Part shown: positions 22,553 to 30,593 of the stretch, one piece after another
Layout: the number at the start of each line of letters is the position of its first letter
Position numbering within the stretch: the stretch's first letter is position 1
Origin: Gammaproteobacteria bacterium
GTDB lineage: Bacteria > Pseudomonadota > Gammaproteobacteria > Competibacterales > Competibacteraceae
Assembly (NCBI GenBank): GCA_020047885.1
Contig: JAIFNF010000294.1
Coordinates: 5,942 to 36,534, forward strand
Reading direction: 5' to 3'
Length of the DNA stretch: 30,593 nt
The notes under the pieces: model-generated
What the model was told of the DNA's origin: nothing
The model's database searches: none
What the model saw: the letters and a program-made list of their open reading frames with translations, nothing else
Program-made: the position numbers and the translations under genes

Positions 22553-22654
22553 TTAGAACAAACTGCCCCACGGCACTGCCGAGAAAAAAATCAGCCACGA
22601 GGCAACTATCATGACCAGAATCAACACCAGTGGGAAATTATCGAAAGTAAACAT
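22553..22654 (-). CDS. 33-residue single-pass membrane peptide at the end of the cco operon
   Basis: An ATG-TAA frame with a good AGGAG site seven bases upstream (minus strand). The product begins MFTFDNFPLV and has one membrane helix (LILVMIVASWLIFFSAVPW). It lies 37 bases after ccoS and just before a strong terminator, so it is the last cistron of the operon. Size and placement suggest a small oxidase subunit or assembly peptide, but I recognise no named family. Confidence 0.5.
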   Translation of the reverse strand: MFTFDNFPLVLILVMIVASWLIFFSAVPWGSLF

Positions 22655-22691
22655 GCGGGGTCTCCTACGGTTTATTGAGGTGAAATAACCA

Positions 22692-22898
22692 TCAATGGTC
22701 TTGATGATTCAAGGACGTATCGTCGCCCTTTTGCGGGTTGCGCCGGGGAATGCGCGGGTCATCATCATCCATCAGGATGCGGTGGGCGGGTCCTTCCAGA
22801 TCATCAAACTGCCCGTTGCGCACCGCCCAGAGAAAGGCCCAAAACGCCACACCGACAACGCCCAGAGCCATGGGAATCAGCAGGAACAGGATGCGCAT
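22692..22898 (-). CDS. ccoS: cbb3-type cytochrome oxidase assembly protein CcoS
   Basis: A 68-residue membrane protein with one N-terminal helix (LFLLIPMALGVVGVAFWAFL) followed by the CcoS hallmark WAVRNGQFDDLEGPAHRILM and an Asp-rich tail. CcoS is needed for insertion of haem and copper into cbb3 oxidase. It normally follows ccoI directly. Here a three-gene sugar ABC transporter lies between ccoI (stop 26785) and ccoS. No strong ribosome site is visible before the ATG at 22898. Confidence 0.92.
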   Translation of the reverse strand: MRILFLLIPMALGVVGVAFWAFLWAVRNGQFDDLEGPAHRILMDDDDPRIPRRNPQKGDDTSLNHQDH

Positions 22899-23022
22899 GG
22901 CGTCGTTACATCAAACCATAAAAATTCAAGAATAGGGAACATAGTGCACCAAGTCTGACGCCGCCCTGGGCAACGTGCAAAAAAGATCCCCCACCGGGCG
23001 AGGCACCATTGCAAGCTGAGAG

Positions 23023-23042
23023 GGTCAGGCTGAAGCCTGACC
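23023..23042. repeat. 9-bp-stem inverted repeat (REP-like)
   Basis: GGTCAGGCT and AGCCTGACC form a perfect 9-bp stem with a GA loop, about 67 bases downstream of the sugar-binding protein stop. It lacks a T-run. In similar genomes such GTCAGGCTTCAGCCTGAC elements are dispersed repeats. The gap 22899-23108 holds no gene. Confidence 0.6.
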
Positions 23043-23108
23043 TACCGCTACAGCAACCATGGTCGACGCGCTACAGGGTACTTATTGCGCCTGGCCTTGG
23101 CCGCCCAT

Positions 23109-24146
23109 CTACGGCGTTTCCTTCGGTTGACCGGCTGGCACGTTCTTCCCGGATTGACGGGCGGCTAACAGTTTGTCCACATTGCTCTGTGTCACCGGTG
23201 TCCAGGGTACCTTATATTCGGCGCTCGCCCCACCATTCCAGGGCATGTCAGGATAAGCAACCCAGACATCCGACATCGGCTGGTACTTACCGCCTTTTAC
23301 GGTGTTGATCGCCACATCAAGCGCTCCTTGAGCCTGCGCACGGCCATCTTGCAGGATAGAGGCCATATCCCCCCGTTTGACCGCCAGCAGGGCATCGGTT
23401 ACTCCATCAATTCCGGCAATGGCGAAGTCCTTGACATTCAGACCGGCCGCCTTGATCGCCTCAATCGCGCCAAGCGCCATTTCGTCATTCTGGCCAATCA
23501 CGCCTTTAATTTTGCCTGGATGAGCGGTCAGCCAGTTTTCCATCAGCTTTTGCGCCTCGGCACGCGACCAGTTGGCGGTCTGACGCTCCAGGACTTTCAC
23601 TTTTGGGCACTCGGCCAGCGCCTTTTGATTGCCTTCCAGTCGCTGAATCTGCGCGGATTGGCCAATCGGTCCTTCGATGATGACGACATTGCCCTGACAG
23701 CCCAGCTTGTCGAGAACGTATTTCGCTTCCATATAACCCGCCTGCGCATCATTGGAACCGACATAGGCAGTGAGCAGGTTGCTGTTTACTCGGGTATTAG
23801 AGCCGAAAACGGGAATGCCGGCTTCATGGGCAGACTTGACCGCAGTCGCTCCCGCCTCAATGTCAATGGGCACAAAAATAATGGCTTTGAAACCCTGGGT
23901 GATCATCGTCTCGAATTGCTCCTGCTGCACGAGCGCGTCATAGCGGCCATCGAAGATCGTGAGATCAACCATTCCCGAGGTTACCGCCGGATGCTGCTCG
24001 AGCGCTGCCGACCACAGTTGCATGAATTCTGCATTCAATCCATAGACTGCCGCACCCACTTTGATCTTGTCCTGCGCCATTGCTGTGCCCGATATGACGG
24101 ATACGGCGATAGTCAGTCCCAACACCCATCTCATCCACTTTTTCAT
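23109..24146 (-). CDS. CUT2-type sugar ABC transporter, periplasmic binding protein
   Basis: A 345-residue periplasmic-binding-protein-like I protein. A signal peptide is evident (MKKWMRWVLGLTIAVSVISG with cleavage after AMA). It is followed by IKVGAAVYGLNAEF, IIFVPIDIEAGATAVKSAHE, VFGSNTRVNSNLLTAYVGSN and VIGQNDEMALGAIEAIKAAG, typical of ribose/inositol/galactofuranose-type binders. I prefer the ATG at 24146, with GGGAG nine bases upstream, over 24164. It is the last of the three transporter genes, an unusual order, since the binding protein is more often first. The sugar is not identifiable by eye. Confidence 0.9.
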   Translation of the reverse strand: MKKWMRWVLGLTIAVSVISGTAMAQDKIKVGAAVYGLNAEFMQLWSAALEQHPAVTSGMVDLTIFDGRYDALVQQEQFETMITQGFKAIIFVPIDIEAGATAVKSAHEAGIPVFGSNTRVNSNLLTAYVGSNDAQAGYMEAKYVLDKLGCQGNVVIIEGPIGQSAQIQRLEGNQKALAECPKVKVLERQTANWSRAEAQKLMENWLTAHPGKIKGVIGQNDEMALGAIEAIKAAGLNVKDFAIAGIDGVTDALLAVKRGDMASILQDGRAQAQGALDVAINTVKGGKYQPMSDVWVAYPDMPWNGGASAEYKVPWTPVTQSNVDKLLAARQSGKNVPAGQPKETP

Positions 24147-24223
24147 CGTGTTTTTCTCCCACATCTAGATTCGCCAAAAAGACCATGATCAATCAAATGA
24201 TTAACCCTCATCCGGATAAAAGG

Positions 24224-25237
24224 TCATTCCCGCTTGTGCCATGTCTGATCGAGCATGACTGCCGCTATGATCAGAATTCCCTTGATCACTTGTTGATAAT
24301 AGGACTCGACTCCCAGCAAATCTAGACCGTTGTTCATGACGCCGATCAACAGCGCGCCTATCAGTGTGCCCGTTACCCGACCGACCCCGCCGGTTAAGCT
24401 GGTTCCACCAATCACGACCGCCGCGATGGCGTCAAGCTCATAGGCGACGCCGGCCTGCGTCAATGCCGATCCGGTGCGTGCCGCCAGGATCATCCCCGCC
24501 AGTCCTGCCAGCGCACCGGAAATGACATAGACCGCCAGGCGCAGGCGCACGACATTAATCCCGGAAACTTTGGCCGCATGGGGATTGCCCCCGACGGCAT
24601 AAATGTGTCGGCCAAAGCGTGTTTGCGTCAGTATCCACCAGGCCGCCAGGAAGACCAAACCAAAGGCCACAATCGGTATGGGAATGCCCAAAATGTCGCC
24701 AGTCCCGATCCAGCGGAATTCAGGAGTCAGCGCCGGCACCGGTTTGCCCCCGGTGTAAATCAGCGTCAAGCCCCGTGCGGCGGAGAGCATGCCCAGCGTT
24801 GCGACAAAAGCGGGGACGTTAAACCATGCCACGACGACGCCGGAAATCGCCCCACAGGTCATCCCCACCAGCAGCCCGGCCGCCAGAGCCAGCACCACCG
24901 GATAGGGGCCACCGGCGATCATGACCGTCTCCGAGGTAGTGGCCAGCGAGGCGGCGACGACTCCCGCTAATGCCACCACCGACCCGACGGATAGATCAAT
25001 CCCGCGTGCCAGAATGACGAACGTCATCCCGATAGCCAGAATTCCGTTAATTGCCGTCTGACGCAGTACGTTAAGGATATTGCGCGTAGTCAGGAAATAC
25101 TCGCTGGCAAAGGAGAGCACCACACAACAGACGATGAAGGCGATGAAAATACCGTATTTCCGGGCATAAGCTGCCGCTTGTGCCTTCAGGCGAAGGACAG
25201 CGTTTGTCTCGTTCTTCTCATCGATGGCAGTAGTCAT
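24224..25237 (-). CDS. CUT2-type sugar ABC transporter permease (RbsC-like)
   Basis: A 337-residue inner-membrane permease with about nine hydrophobic segments. GILAIGMTFVILARGIDLSV (residues about 65-84) is the signature of the ribose-type permease family. NVPAFVATLGMLSAARGLTL, the cytoplasmic coupling loop RFGRHIYAVGGNPHAAKVSG and IAAVVIGGTSLTGGVGRVTG follow. It forms the channel of the transporter with the neighbouring ATPase and binding protein. The gap from the ATPase stop is 40 bases. Confidence 0.93.
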   Translation of the reverse strand: MTTAIDEKNETNAVLRLKAQAAAYARKYGIFIAFIVCCVVLSFASEYFLTTRNILNVLRQTAINGILAIGMTFVILARGIDLSVGSVVALAGVVAASLATTSETVMIAGGPYPVVLALAAGLLVGMTCGAISGVVVAWFNVPAFVATLGMLSAARGLTLIYTGGKPVPALTPEFRWIGTGDILGIPIPIVAFGLVFLAAWWILTQTRFGRHIYAVGGNPHAAKVSGINVVRLRLAVYVISGALAGLAGMILAARTGSALTQAGVAYELDAIAAVVIGGTSLTGGVGRVTGTLIGALLIGVMNNGLDLLGVESYYQQVIKGILIIAAVMLDQTWHKRE

Positions 25238-25277
25238 ATTCTTTTCGCACCCACTTCTTTTTATTGGAAAGCAGAGG

Positions 25278-26759
25278 TCAGGTCGCCAAATGAACCAGAG
25301 ATTCAGCGGTCATCTCTTCTCGAGAAATTTCACCTGAAATACGCCCATCGTGCATCACGATCACTCGATCAGCCATACCCAGTACTTCATCAATCTCCGA
25401 TGACACTAAAATCACTGCCCCCCCATGTGAAGCAAATTCGGACATAACCCGGTAGATTTCACGCTTGGCCCCAACATCGACTCCACGGGTAGGTTCGTCA
25501 AGCAATAAAACCCGTGGCTTGGTCAAAAACCACTTGCCCAAAACCACCTTTTGCTGATTCCCCCCGGACAGGCTGGACACGGTCAATCGGTCGCTGGCGG
25601 TCTTGATGTTGAGCAGGTCGATCATCTGTCGTGCGGCACCGGCTTCCTGCCGGGTACTCATCATCGGGCCGATTCTCAGGTTGTCAAGATGGGCCAGGCA
25701 GAGGTTGGCGCGCACATCCTCGGTGAGCACTAAACCGCTTTCCTTGCGATCCTCGGTGACGAAAGCGATACCCTGCGCAATGGCTTCGCGTGGCGCGGTA
25801 ATGTGCGCAGACTGCGCTTCAATCTGGATTTCCCCCCCGTGATCGGGCACTAACCCAAAAATGCGCTCAAAAATCTCCGTTCGCCCGGAACCCATCAGGC
25901 CATAGAGCGCCAGAATTTCTCCCTTATGCGCCGTGAATGAAATATCACGCACCCGATTGCGGCTGTTCAGACCGTGAACCGACAGCATTGCCTTATCTTT
26001 CGGGCGGTTTTCCTTGATGAATTCTTCAGTCAGGGGACGCCCTACAATTTTCTGGATCAGTTGTTCCTTGGTGATGTCAGCAATCCGCCCGGCATCCACG
26101 AAGGCTCCATCACGGAACACCGTATAACTATCGGCAATGCGAAATATCTCGGACAAGCGGTGGCTAACGTAAATAATCCCTTTACCTTTTGCCTTTAAGG
26201 TCGCCACGGCTTCGAAAAGCTGGTCTGCTTCGTGTTCACCGAGTGCCGAAGTCGGCTCATCCATGATGATGATTTCGGCATCGTAGCTTAAGGCGCGGGC
26301 GATTTCGACCAACTGGATCTCGGCCACGGTCAAATCCATCATCAATGCCGTCGGCGATATAGAGAAACCCAGATCACTCAAAAGCTTACCTGCCTCGGCA
26401 TTCATGTGCGTAAAATTAACCTGCCCGAAAAATCGAACCGGCTCGCGCCCGAGATAGATATTTTCCGCAACAGTCATGGCGGGAACCGGGCTGAGTTCCT
26501 GTTCAATAATGGAGATGCCATTTGCCAGCGCCTCAGCCGGCGAAGTGAACTGGACGGGGATGCCATTACGCCGGATCACGCCATTATCCCGGGGTTGAAT
26601 ACCCATCACGATGGAAAGGAAGGTTGATTTTCCTGCGCCATTTCCACCACAGAGTGCATGAACCGAACCGGGACTCAATTGGAATTGCCCATTCTTCAGT
26701 GCAGCGACCCCTCCAAAAGACTTTTGAAGATTCTCGACCTCCAGCAATAGCCCATTCAA
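25278..26759 (-). CDS. CUT2-type sugar ABC transporter ATPase, two ABC domains (RbsA-like)
   Basis: A 493-residue tandem ATPase. The first domain has Walker A GGNGAGKST, the atypical signature LTVAEIQLVEIARAL and Walker B IIIMDEPTSALGEHE. The second has a degenerate Walker A (GLMGSGRTE), the intact signature SLSGGNQQKVVLGKW and Walker B VLLLDEPTRGVDVGAKREI. This asymmetry is normal for RbsA, MglA and XylG. It starts only 25 bases after the ccoI stop, with a GGGAG ribosome site and no room for a separate promoter. By eye the transporter genes look less G+C-rich than the cco genes, which suits later acquisition. Confidence 0.93.
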   Translation of the reverse strand: MNGLLLEVENLQKSFGGVAALKNGQFQLSPGSVHALCGGNGAGKSTFLSIVMGIQPRDNGVIRRNGIPVQFTSPAEALANGISIIEQELSPVPAMTVAENIYLGREPVRFFGQVNFTHMNAEAGKLLSDLGFSISPTALMMDLTVAEIQLVEIARALSYDAEIIIMDEPTSALGEHEADQLFEAVATLKAKGKGIIYVSHRLSEIFRIADSYTVFRDGAFVDAGRIADITKEQLIQKIVGRPLTEEFIKENRPKDKAMLSVHGLNSRNRVRDISFTAHKGEILALYGLMGSGRTEIFERIFGLVPDHGGEIQIEAQSAHITAPREAIAQGIAFVTEDRKESGLVLTEDVRANLCLAHLDNLRIGPMMSTRQEAGAARQMIDLLNIKTASDRLTVSSLSGGNQQKVVLGKWFLTKPRVLLLDEPTRGVDVGAKREIYRVMSEFASHGGAVILVSSEIDEVLGMADRVIVMHDGRISGEISREEMTAESLVHLAT

Positions 26760-26784
26760 AACGATCTCCCCCTTTTGCCAAAAA

Positions 26785-29340
26785 TCATCGGTCTGATTTG
26801 ATCAGTGGCCTGGCCGCCTGCCCGGTTCCAGAGTGCCGAAGTCGCAGCGCGTTGACCACGACCAGCAACGAACTGAACGACATGCCAATCGCGGACATCC
26901 ACGGGGTGAGCCAACCCCCGGCCGCCAGTGGCAACGCGAGGAGATTGTAACCGATTGCCCAGGCAAAATTCTCACGCATGATCACTAAAGTCCGTCGAGC
27001 CATATCGACGCCTGCGGCCAAGTGTTCCAGCTTCTCGGACAGCAGAATCATGTCGGCCGTCGCATGTGCCAACTGGGTTCCGCTCCCCATCGCCAGCGAC
27101 ACCTGGGCGGCGGCTAACACCGGGGCATCGTTTACCCCATCGCCGACCATCGCCACAATCGCACCCTGCGCTTGCAAGACCCGAAGGCGATCCAGCTTGT
27201 CCTGGGGCGACAGGCTGCCCTGAAAGGTAGTGATTCCAACTTGATGGGCAACATGTTCGACGGCTTCAAGCCGGTCGCCGCTGAGCAACCCGACGGTCAG
27301 ACCCCGCGCCTGCAAGGCGGCCACCGCTTCCACGGCACCGGGACGTAGTGCATCGCTTAGTTGAAACCAGGCCAACAGTCCCTGCTCATCGCCCAGCGCC
27401 ACCCAAGTGCTGGCCGGGTCGAGATCAGCCCTCACCCCCAACCCCTCTCCCACGGGGCGAGGGGAGTCATTGCTCAAAGCGGCGACAAATTCCGGTTGGC
27501 CGATCCGATAGCGGCGACCATCGATCCAACCCTCAATGCCGCTGCCGGGCGTATTGTGCAATTCCGTCGCTGACACCGTTCCCCCCCTTTGCAAAAGGGG
27601 GGGCAGGGGGGATTTCTCCACCGCTTCCACCAGCGCCCGCCCCACTGGATGTTCAGAACCTCGTTCCAGCGCTGCCGCCAAAGCCAAACACGGTTGCGGC
27701 TCCAGCGCACTAAAGGGTTCGACCGCCGTGACCTGTGGCCGACCGTAAGTCAGGGTACCCGTCTTGTCGAAAATGACATGGGTCGCTCGCGCCAGGGTTT
27801 CCAGCGCATGACCGCGCGTAGTCAATAAACCCATGCGGGTCAAGGTTCCCGTCGCGGCAACCATCGCCGTCGGGGTCGCCAGTGACAAGGCACAGGGACA
27901 CGTCACGACCAGCACCGATAGCGTGATCCGCAACGCCGTATCAAAATCACTGAACGACCACCAGGCAGTAAAGACCACTGCGGCTACGGCCAGCACTACC
28001 GCGATAAACCAGCCGGCGATGCGGTCAGCCAATAACGCCAGTTGGGGTTTTTCGCCCTGGGCGCGATCCAGCAGCCGGACAATCGCCGACAGCACCGTAT
28101 CCACGCCGACTTTCTCAATGCGCATCACCAGCGGACTGTCGACATTGACCGAGCCGCCAATCACGGTTTCGCCCATCCGTTTGGCCAGCGGCAAACTTTC
28201 CCCGGTCAACAGCGACTCATCGACGCTACTGGCACCCTCCTCGATCCGGCCATCGGCAGGAATCGTTTCACCCGGACGCACCAGCACCCGTTCGCCCGGT
28301 ACCAGTTCGGCCATCGGCACGATCGTTTCAACGTTCTCAACATCCAGTCGGGTAGCGGTCGCCGGCAACATCCGCACCAGCGCCTCGGAAATCTGTCCCG
28401 CTCGGTGGCGGGCGTTCATTTCCAGAAAGCGCCCGGTCAGCAGAAAGAACACGAACATCGTCACCGAGTCGTAATACACCTCGCCACTGCTCATCCAGGT
28501 ATGCCAGAGGCTGGCGGCGAAGGCAGCCAAAATCGCCAGCGATACCGGCGTATCCATCCCCAGTTGCCGGTTGCGTAAATCCCGCCAGGCGGCGATGTAG
28601 AAGGGCTGGGCGGAGTAAGCAACGACCGGTACGGTCAAAATCAGGCAGATCCAGCGCAGAAATTCCCGAACCCACTCGTCCATCCCCTGGTATTCACCCA
28701 CATATAACCCGACCGCCAGCATCATCACCTGCATCGACCCCAATCCCGCGACCGCCAATCGGCGCAAGGCCACTGACCGTTCGCGCTTTTGCAGAGCCTC
28801 CTGACGACTAGGATCAAAGGGATGAGCGATGTAGCCGATATTGGCAATCGCTGCGAGGATGTCACTGAGCTTGATCTGCTGCTCATCCCACCGCACCCGG
28901 GCACGATGGGTCGAATAGTTGACCCGGAACTCCAGCACACCGGGCAGGGCGTTGATATGCCGCTCGCTCAACCAAACGCAGGCCGCGCAGACGATGCCTT
29001 CCAGAATCAGCGCCGCTTCCCGCGTATGCTCATTCTCAATTCGGACAAAGCTCTTCTGTAAATCGGGCCGGTCATACAGTTCCAGCCCGCGCAATTGTTC
29101 AGGAATCAGGTCTTCGGCGCGACGCGAGGGGGCGGTGCGATGGTGGTAAAAGTCGGTCAATCCGGCAGCGACAATCGCTTCGGCGACCGCCTCACAACCA
29201 TGACAGCACATGGGCTGGCGTTCACCGTTAATGACTGCTGCGTAAGGAGCGCTGGGCGGAACGGGCAGGCCGCAGTGAAAGCACACCTTTGGAAAATCCA
29301 GGGTACCTGGCGGTATTTTATTTACCGAAAGCACAGACAA
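26785..29340 (-). CDS. ccoI: cbb3-oxidase-associated copper P1B-type ATPase CcoI (FixI)
   Basis: An 851-residue Cu+-exporting ATPase. The N-terminal domain has CFHC (20-23) and CCHGC (45-49), then an HMA domain with CAAC (118-121). Membrane segments precede the TGES actuator loop (379-382), the CPC ion-binding motif (481-483), phosphorylation site DKTGT (525-529), HP (564-565) and GDGVNDAP (about residue 715). The Cys-rich extension is diagnostic for the CcoI/FixI subgroup that supplies copper to cbb3 oxidase. Two palindromic repeats encode extra residues at about 575-588 and 625-638 in the nucleotide-binding domain. The start is TTG at 29340 or GTG at 29334; neither has a good ribosome site. 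Confidence 0.95.
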   Translation of the reverse strand: MSVLSVNKIPPGTLDFPKVCFHCGLPVPPSAPYAAVINGERQPMCCHGCEAVAEAIVAAGLTDFYHHRTAPSRRAEDLIPEQLRGLELYDRPDLQKSFVRIENEHTREAALILEGIVCAACVWLSERHINALPGVLEFRVNYSTHRARVRWDEQQIKLSDILAAIANIGYIAHPFDPSRQEALQKRERSVALRRLAVAGLGSMQVMMLAVGLYVGEYQGMDEWVREFLRWICLILTVPVVAYSAQPFYIAAWRDLRNRQLGMDTPVSLAILAAFAASLWHTWMSSGEVYYDSVTMFVFFLLTGRFLEMNARHRAGQISEALVRMLPATATRLDVENVETIVPMAELVPGERVLVRPGETIPADGRIEEGASSVDESLLTGESLPLAKRMGETVIGGSVNVDSPLVMRIEKVGVDTVLSAIVRLLDRAQGEKPQLALLADRIAGWFIAVVLAVAAVVFTAWWSFSDFDTALRITLSVLVVTCPCALSLATPTAMVAATGTLTRMGLLTTRGHALETLARATHVIFDKTGTLTYGRPQVTAVEPFSALEPQPCLALAAALERGSEHPVGRALVEAVEKSPLPPLLQRGGTVSATELHNTPGSGIEGWIDGRRYRIGQPEFVAALSNDSPRPVGEGLGVRADLDPASTWVALGDEQGLLAWFQLSDALRPGAVEAVAALQARGLTVGLLSGDRLEAVEHVAHQVGITTFQGSLSPQDKLDRLRVLQAQGAIVAMVGDGVNDAPVLAAAQVSLAMGSGTQLAHATADMILLSEKLEHLAAGVDMARRTLVIMRENFAWAIGYNLLALPLAAGGWLTPWMSAIGMSFSSLLVVVNALRLRHSGTGQAARPLIKSDR
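27428..27467. repeat. family A palindromic repeat inside ccoI
   Basis: This near-copy of 8819-8858 (about 37 of 39 bases) lies within the ccoI reading frame and encodes roughly residues 625-638, [13 protein letters not shown]. The frame stays open on both sides. The encoded motif is that expected whenever this intergenic repeat is read in this frame. Confidence 0.85.
27578..27615. repeat. family B palindromic repeat inside ccoI
   Basis: CCCCCCCTTT-GCA-AAAGGGGGGG (27581-27603, counted arm by arm) is an almost perfect palindrome. It is read in frame as [14 protein letters not shown], residues about 576-589 of CcoI. It resembles the palindrome at 14343-14364 in layout. Confidence 0.8.
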
Positions 29341-29379
29341 TAGGGAAGCATCCAGTGGGGTGTTGGCAGAAGAGAACGC

Positions 29380-30186
29380 TTATTGGGCTGGCCGACTTTC
29401 CAGCACTGCCGTACTGGCCTGAACTTCATGCAGATCATCACCCTGACGAATACTCAACACCAGATTCCAGCGTCCGGCGACCGGCAAGATGACTGTTGAT
29501 TCATAAACGCCCGGCGCGGTTTCATCCAGGACAAAATCGACATCCAGCTTACTGGTGGACGTGCGGAGAAATTGCCCGGCCACCGTGGCACCGGCCAGGG
29601 ATTGACCTTCTTGTGTTTGCACCGCTACTCGGAACAGAGCCGGTTCCCCCGCAACTGGTTCACCGATCCAGCCCTTTTGAACCTGCCAGCCACGCTGGTG
29701 CTGGCGCTCCACCTGCTGGAGATACTGATTATACAGCGCCTCCTTCTTGTGGAAATCGTGCGCGATCACGCCAGGAAAGATGGATGTGGTCTCACGTTGA
29801 CTGGCCGGTGGGGGCAACAACCCGTCGCGCACCCACGGCGGTACGCCATGTTCAGCCACGGCGATGAATATCGCGCCAAATACCGCTACAAAAATGAAAA
29901 ATCCGATCAGCGTCGCTGGCCCCCAGTGTAATCCCTGGCCGCTGGAGCGGAGACCCAGCAACATCCCGCAGACCAGCGCCGCCAGCAGATAGATGGCCAG
30001 ATGAATCGCGAAGATATCGCCGCCCGGCCAGCGCAGAATGCTGTAAGGTACATATAAACCCACCGCAGTTAGAGCGGTCACCGTCGCCGCCCATTTGGCG
30101 CTGACCTTGGCAAAACGGATCAAGCCGAGATTAGCCAGTACGATCAGCACTGCGCCAATGCCCAAGCTGAGCAGCAAATCAGTCAT
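29380..30186 (-). CDS. ccoH: FixH/CcoH-family protein with extended membrane N-terminus
   Basis: A 268-residue protein. The first 130 residues contain about four membrane helices (LLLSLGIGAVLIVLANLGLI, HLAIYLLAALVCGMLLG, TLIGFFIFVAVFGAIFIAVA). The C-terminal 140 residues form a beta-rich FixH-like domain beginning HDFHKKEALYNQYLQQVE and ending ILPVAGRWNLVLSIRQGDDL. Canonical CcoH has one helix and about 150 residues, so this is a longer form. CcoH stabilises cbb3 oxidase during assembly. The ATG at 30186 overlaps the ccoG stop by one base (TGATG); the TTG at 30189 is unlikely. ccoI follows after 39 bases. Confidence 0.8.
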   Translation of the reverse strand: MTDLLLSLGIGAVLIVLANLGLIRFAKVSAKWAATVTALTAVGLYVPYSILRWPGGDIFAIHLAIYLLAALVCGMLLGLRSSGQGLHWGPATLIGFFIFVAVFGAIFIAVAEHGVPPWVRDGLLPPPASQRETTSIFPGVIAHDFHKKEALYNQYLQQVERQHQRGWQVQKGWIGEPVAGEPALFRVAVQTQEGQSLAGATVAGQFLRTSTSKLDVDFVLDETAPGVYESTVILPVAGRWNLVLSIRQGDDLHEVQASTAVLESRPAQ

Positions 30187-30593
30187 CAATCACTTTCCGG
30201 GATGTAGAACGGGACTTCACAACGGATGGGTTCAGACTTGACACCCTCCAGGGCTTCAATCATGAACACCACCTTGTCACCCACCTCCGCATCTTTCGAC
30301 ACTGGCGGAATCTGCACCCGTGCCAGTAGCTTGATCCGCTCCTGCGGAGCCATATCCAACCGTTCCATACCGTCCATATCCAATACGGCACCCGGCAGTC
30401 CTTCAATCCGGATACCCACGGTCATGGGCGCGGTCAGCTTGTTATTCAGCTTGACCTCGTAAGTATTGCGGATGCTGCCGTCGGACATCTGGGTATACAG
30501 CGGTTGGCGAATTTGTTCGACCGTGCCGGTATAGGGTGAACGGGTCACGATACTCCAGATGAGTAGCCCGGTCGCAGCGGTCAAAATCACCCC
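30186..30593 (-). CDS. ccoG: CcoG (FixG/RdxA), C-terminal part only
   Basis: The 5' end lies beyond the window. The visible part has the end of a membrane helix (ILTAATGLLIWSIVTRSP) followed by an Ig-like FixG C-terminal domain: QPLYTQMSDGSIRNTYEVKL, then IRIEGLPGAVLDMDGME and a final IRCEVPFYIPESD. CcoG is a polyferredoxin-like membrane protein that reduces copper for cbb3 oxidase assembly; its iron-sulfur motifs would be in the missing N-terminal part. Context (ccoH and ccoI next on the same strand) supports the name. The stop overlaps the ccoH start by one base. Confidence 0.85.
   Translation of the reverse strand, partial: GVILTAATGLLIWSIVTRSPYTGTVEQIRQPLYTQMSDGSIRNTYEVKLNNKLTAPMTVGIRIEGLPGAVLDMDGMERLDMAPQERIKLLARVQIPPVSKDAEVGDKVVFMIEALEGVKSEPIRCEVPFYIPESD

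Noticed and set aside
22470..22598. 43-codon N-terminal extension of birA
   Set aside because: Runs through an intrinsic terminator and overlaps the 33-residue ORF in another frame; it is not a winged-helix domain.
23328..24188. 286-codon plus-strand frame
   Set aside because: Antisense to the sugar-binding protein gene, which has a signal peptide, ribosome site and family motifs; no domain sense on this strand.

Overview
The window is typical proteobacterial chromosome: dense genes, short overlaps and G+C-rich coding sequence. It most resembles a gammaproteobacterium. The evidence is a Tat-exported high-potential iron-sulfur protein, a PilH-type receiver, fused ArgA with separate ArgE, CpdA, the birA-coaX pair and a cbb3-oxidase maturation cluster (ccoG-H-I-S). 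The many GC-rich palindromic intergenic repeats suggest a repeat-rich lineage such as Competibacter or Thiotrichales relatives. That placement is inference, not something the sequence proves. No rRNA, tRNA or CRISPR array was seen.

Layout. 1-418: a frameshifted scrap of a small gene and a double GC-rich inverted repeat. 419-2814 (-): a DUF2760-like gene and an Hsp70-like ATPase, translationally coupled. 3052-3417 (+): a lone pilH-like receiver. 3434-5370 (-): cobL-cobI, two corrin-ring methyltransferase genes. 5373-6110: a two-hairpin repeat, then the decayed 3' end of a group II intron (domains V/VI plus a maturase/HNH pseudogene). 6174-8317 (-): argA and cpdA. 8495-8818 (+): a HiPIP gene. 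8890-11556 (-): a GNAT/C39-peptidase-like fusion followed by a RimK-like ATP-grasp ligase. 11690-12060: a large structured non-coding element, best interpreted as a solo HEARO/IscB-type omega RNA without its nuclease gene. 12183-14251 (+): argE and an AEC-family permease. 14446-15003 (+): an unrecognised gene. 14986-17260 (-): a Cys/Met-metabolism PLP enzyme and purC, separated by a long-arm inverted repeat. 17323-18698 (+): a small ORF coupled to a REC/HD-GYP regulator. 18860-19561: a second maturase scrap, a Cys-rich lipoprotein and a tiny Trp-rich ORF. 19562-20164 (+): a pRiA4b ORF-3-family protein. 20161-22469 (-): birA-coaX-rsmE.

22495-30593 (-) is the cco cluster: the C-terminus of ccoG, ccoH, ccoI, then a complete CUT2 sugar ABC transporter (ATPase, permease, binding protein), then ccoS, a 33-codon membrane ORF and a good intrinsic terminator. 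ccoG/H/I/S normally sit together to assemble cbb3 oxidase (CcoI exports copper, CcoS and CcoH help maturation). Here the sugar transporter starts 25 bases after ccoI, apparently inside the same transcription unit.

The strongest items for follow-up are: the nuclease-less omega-RNA-like element; a two-hairpin repeat placed immediately before the start codons of both cobL and argE with compensating stem changes; two palindromic repeats inserted in frame in the ATP-binding domain of CcoI; the sugar transporter splitting the cco operon; and the uncharacterised GNAT-C39/ATP-grasp pair.
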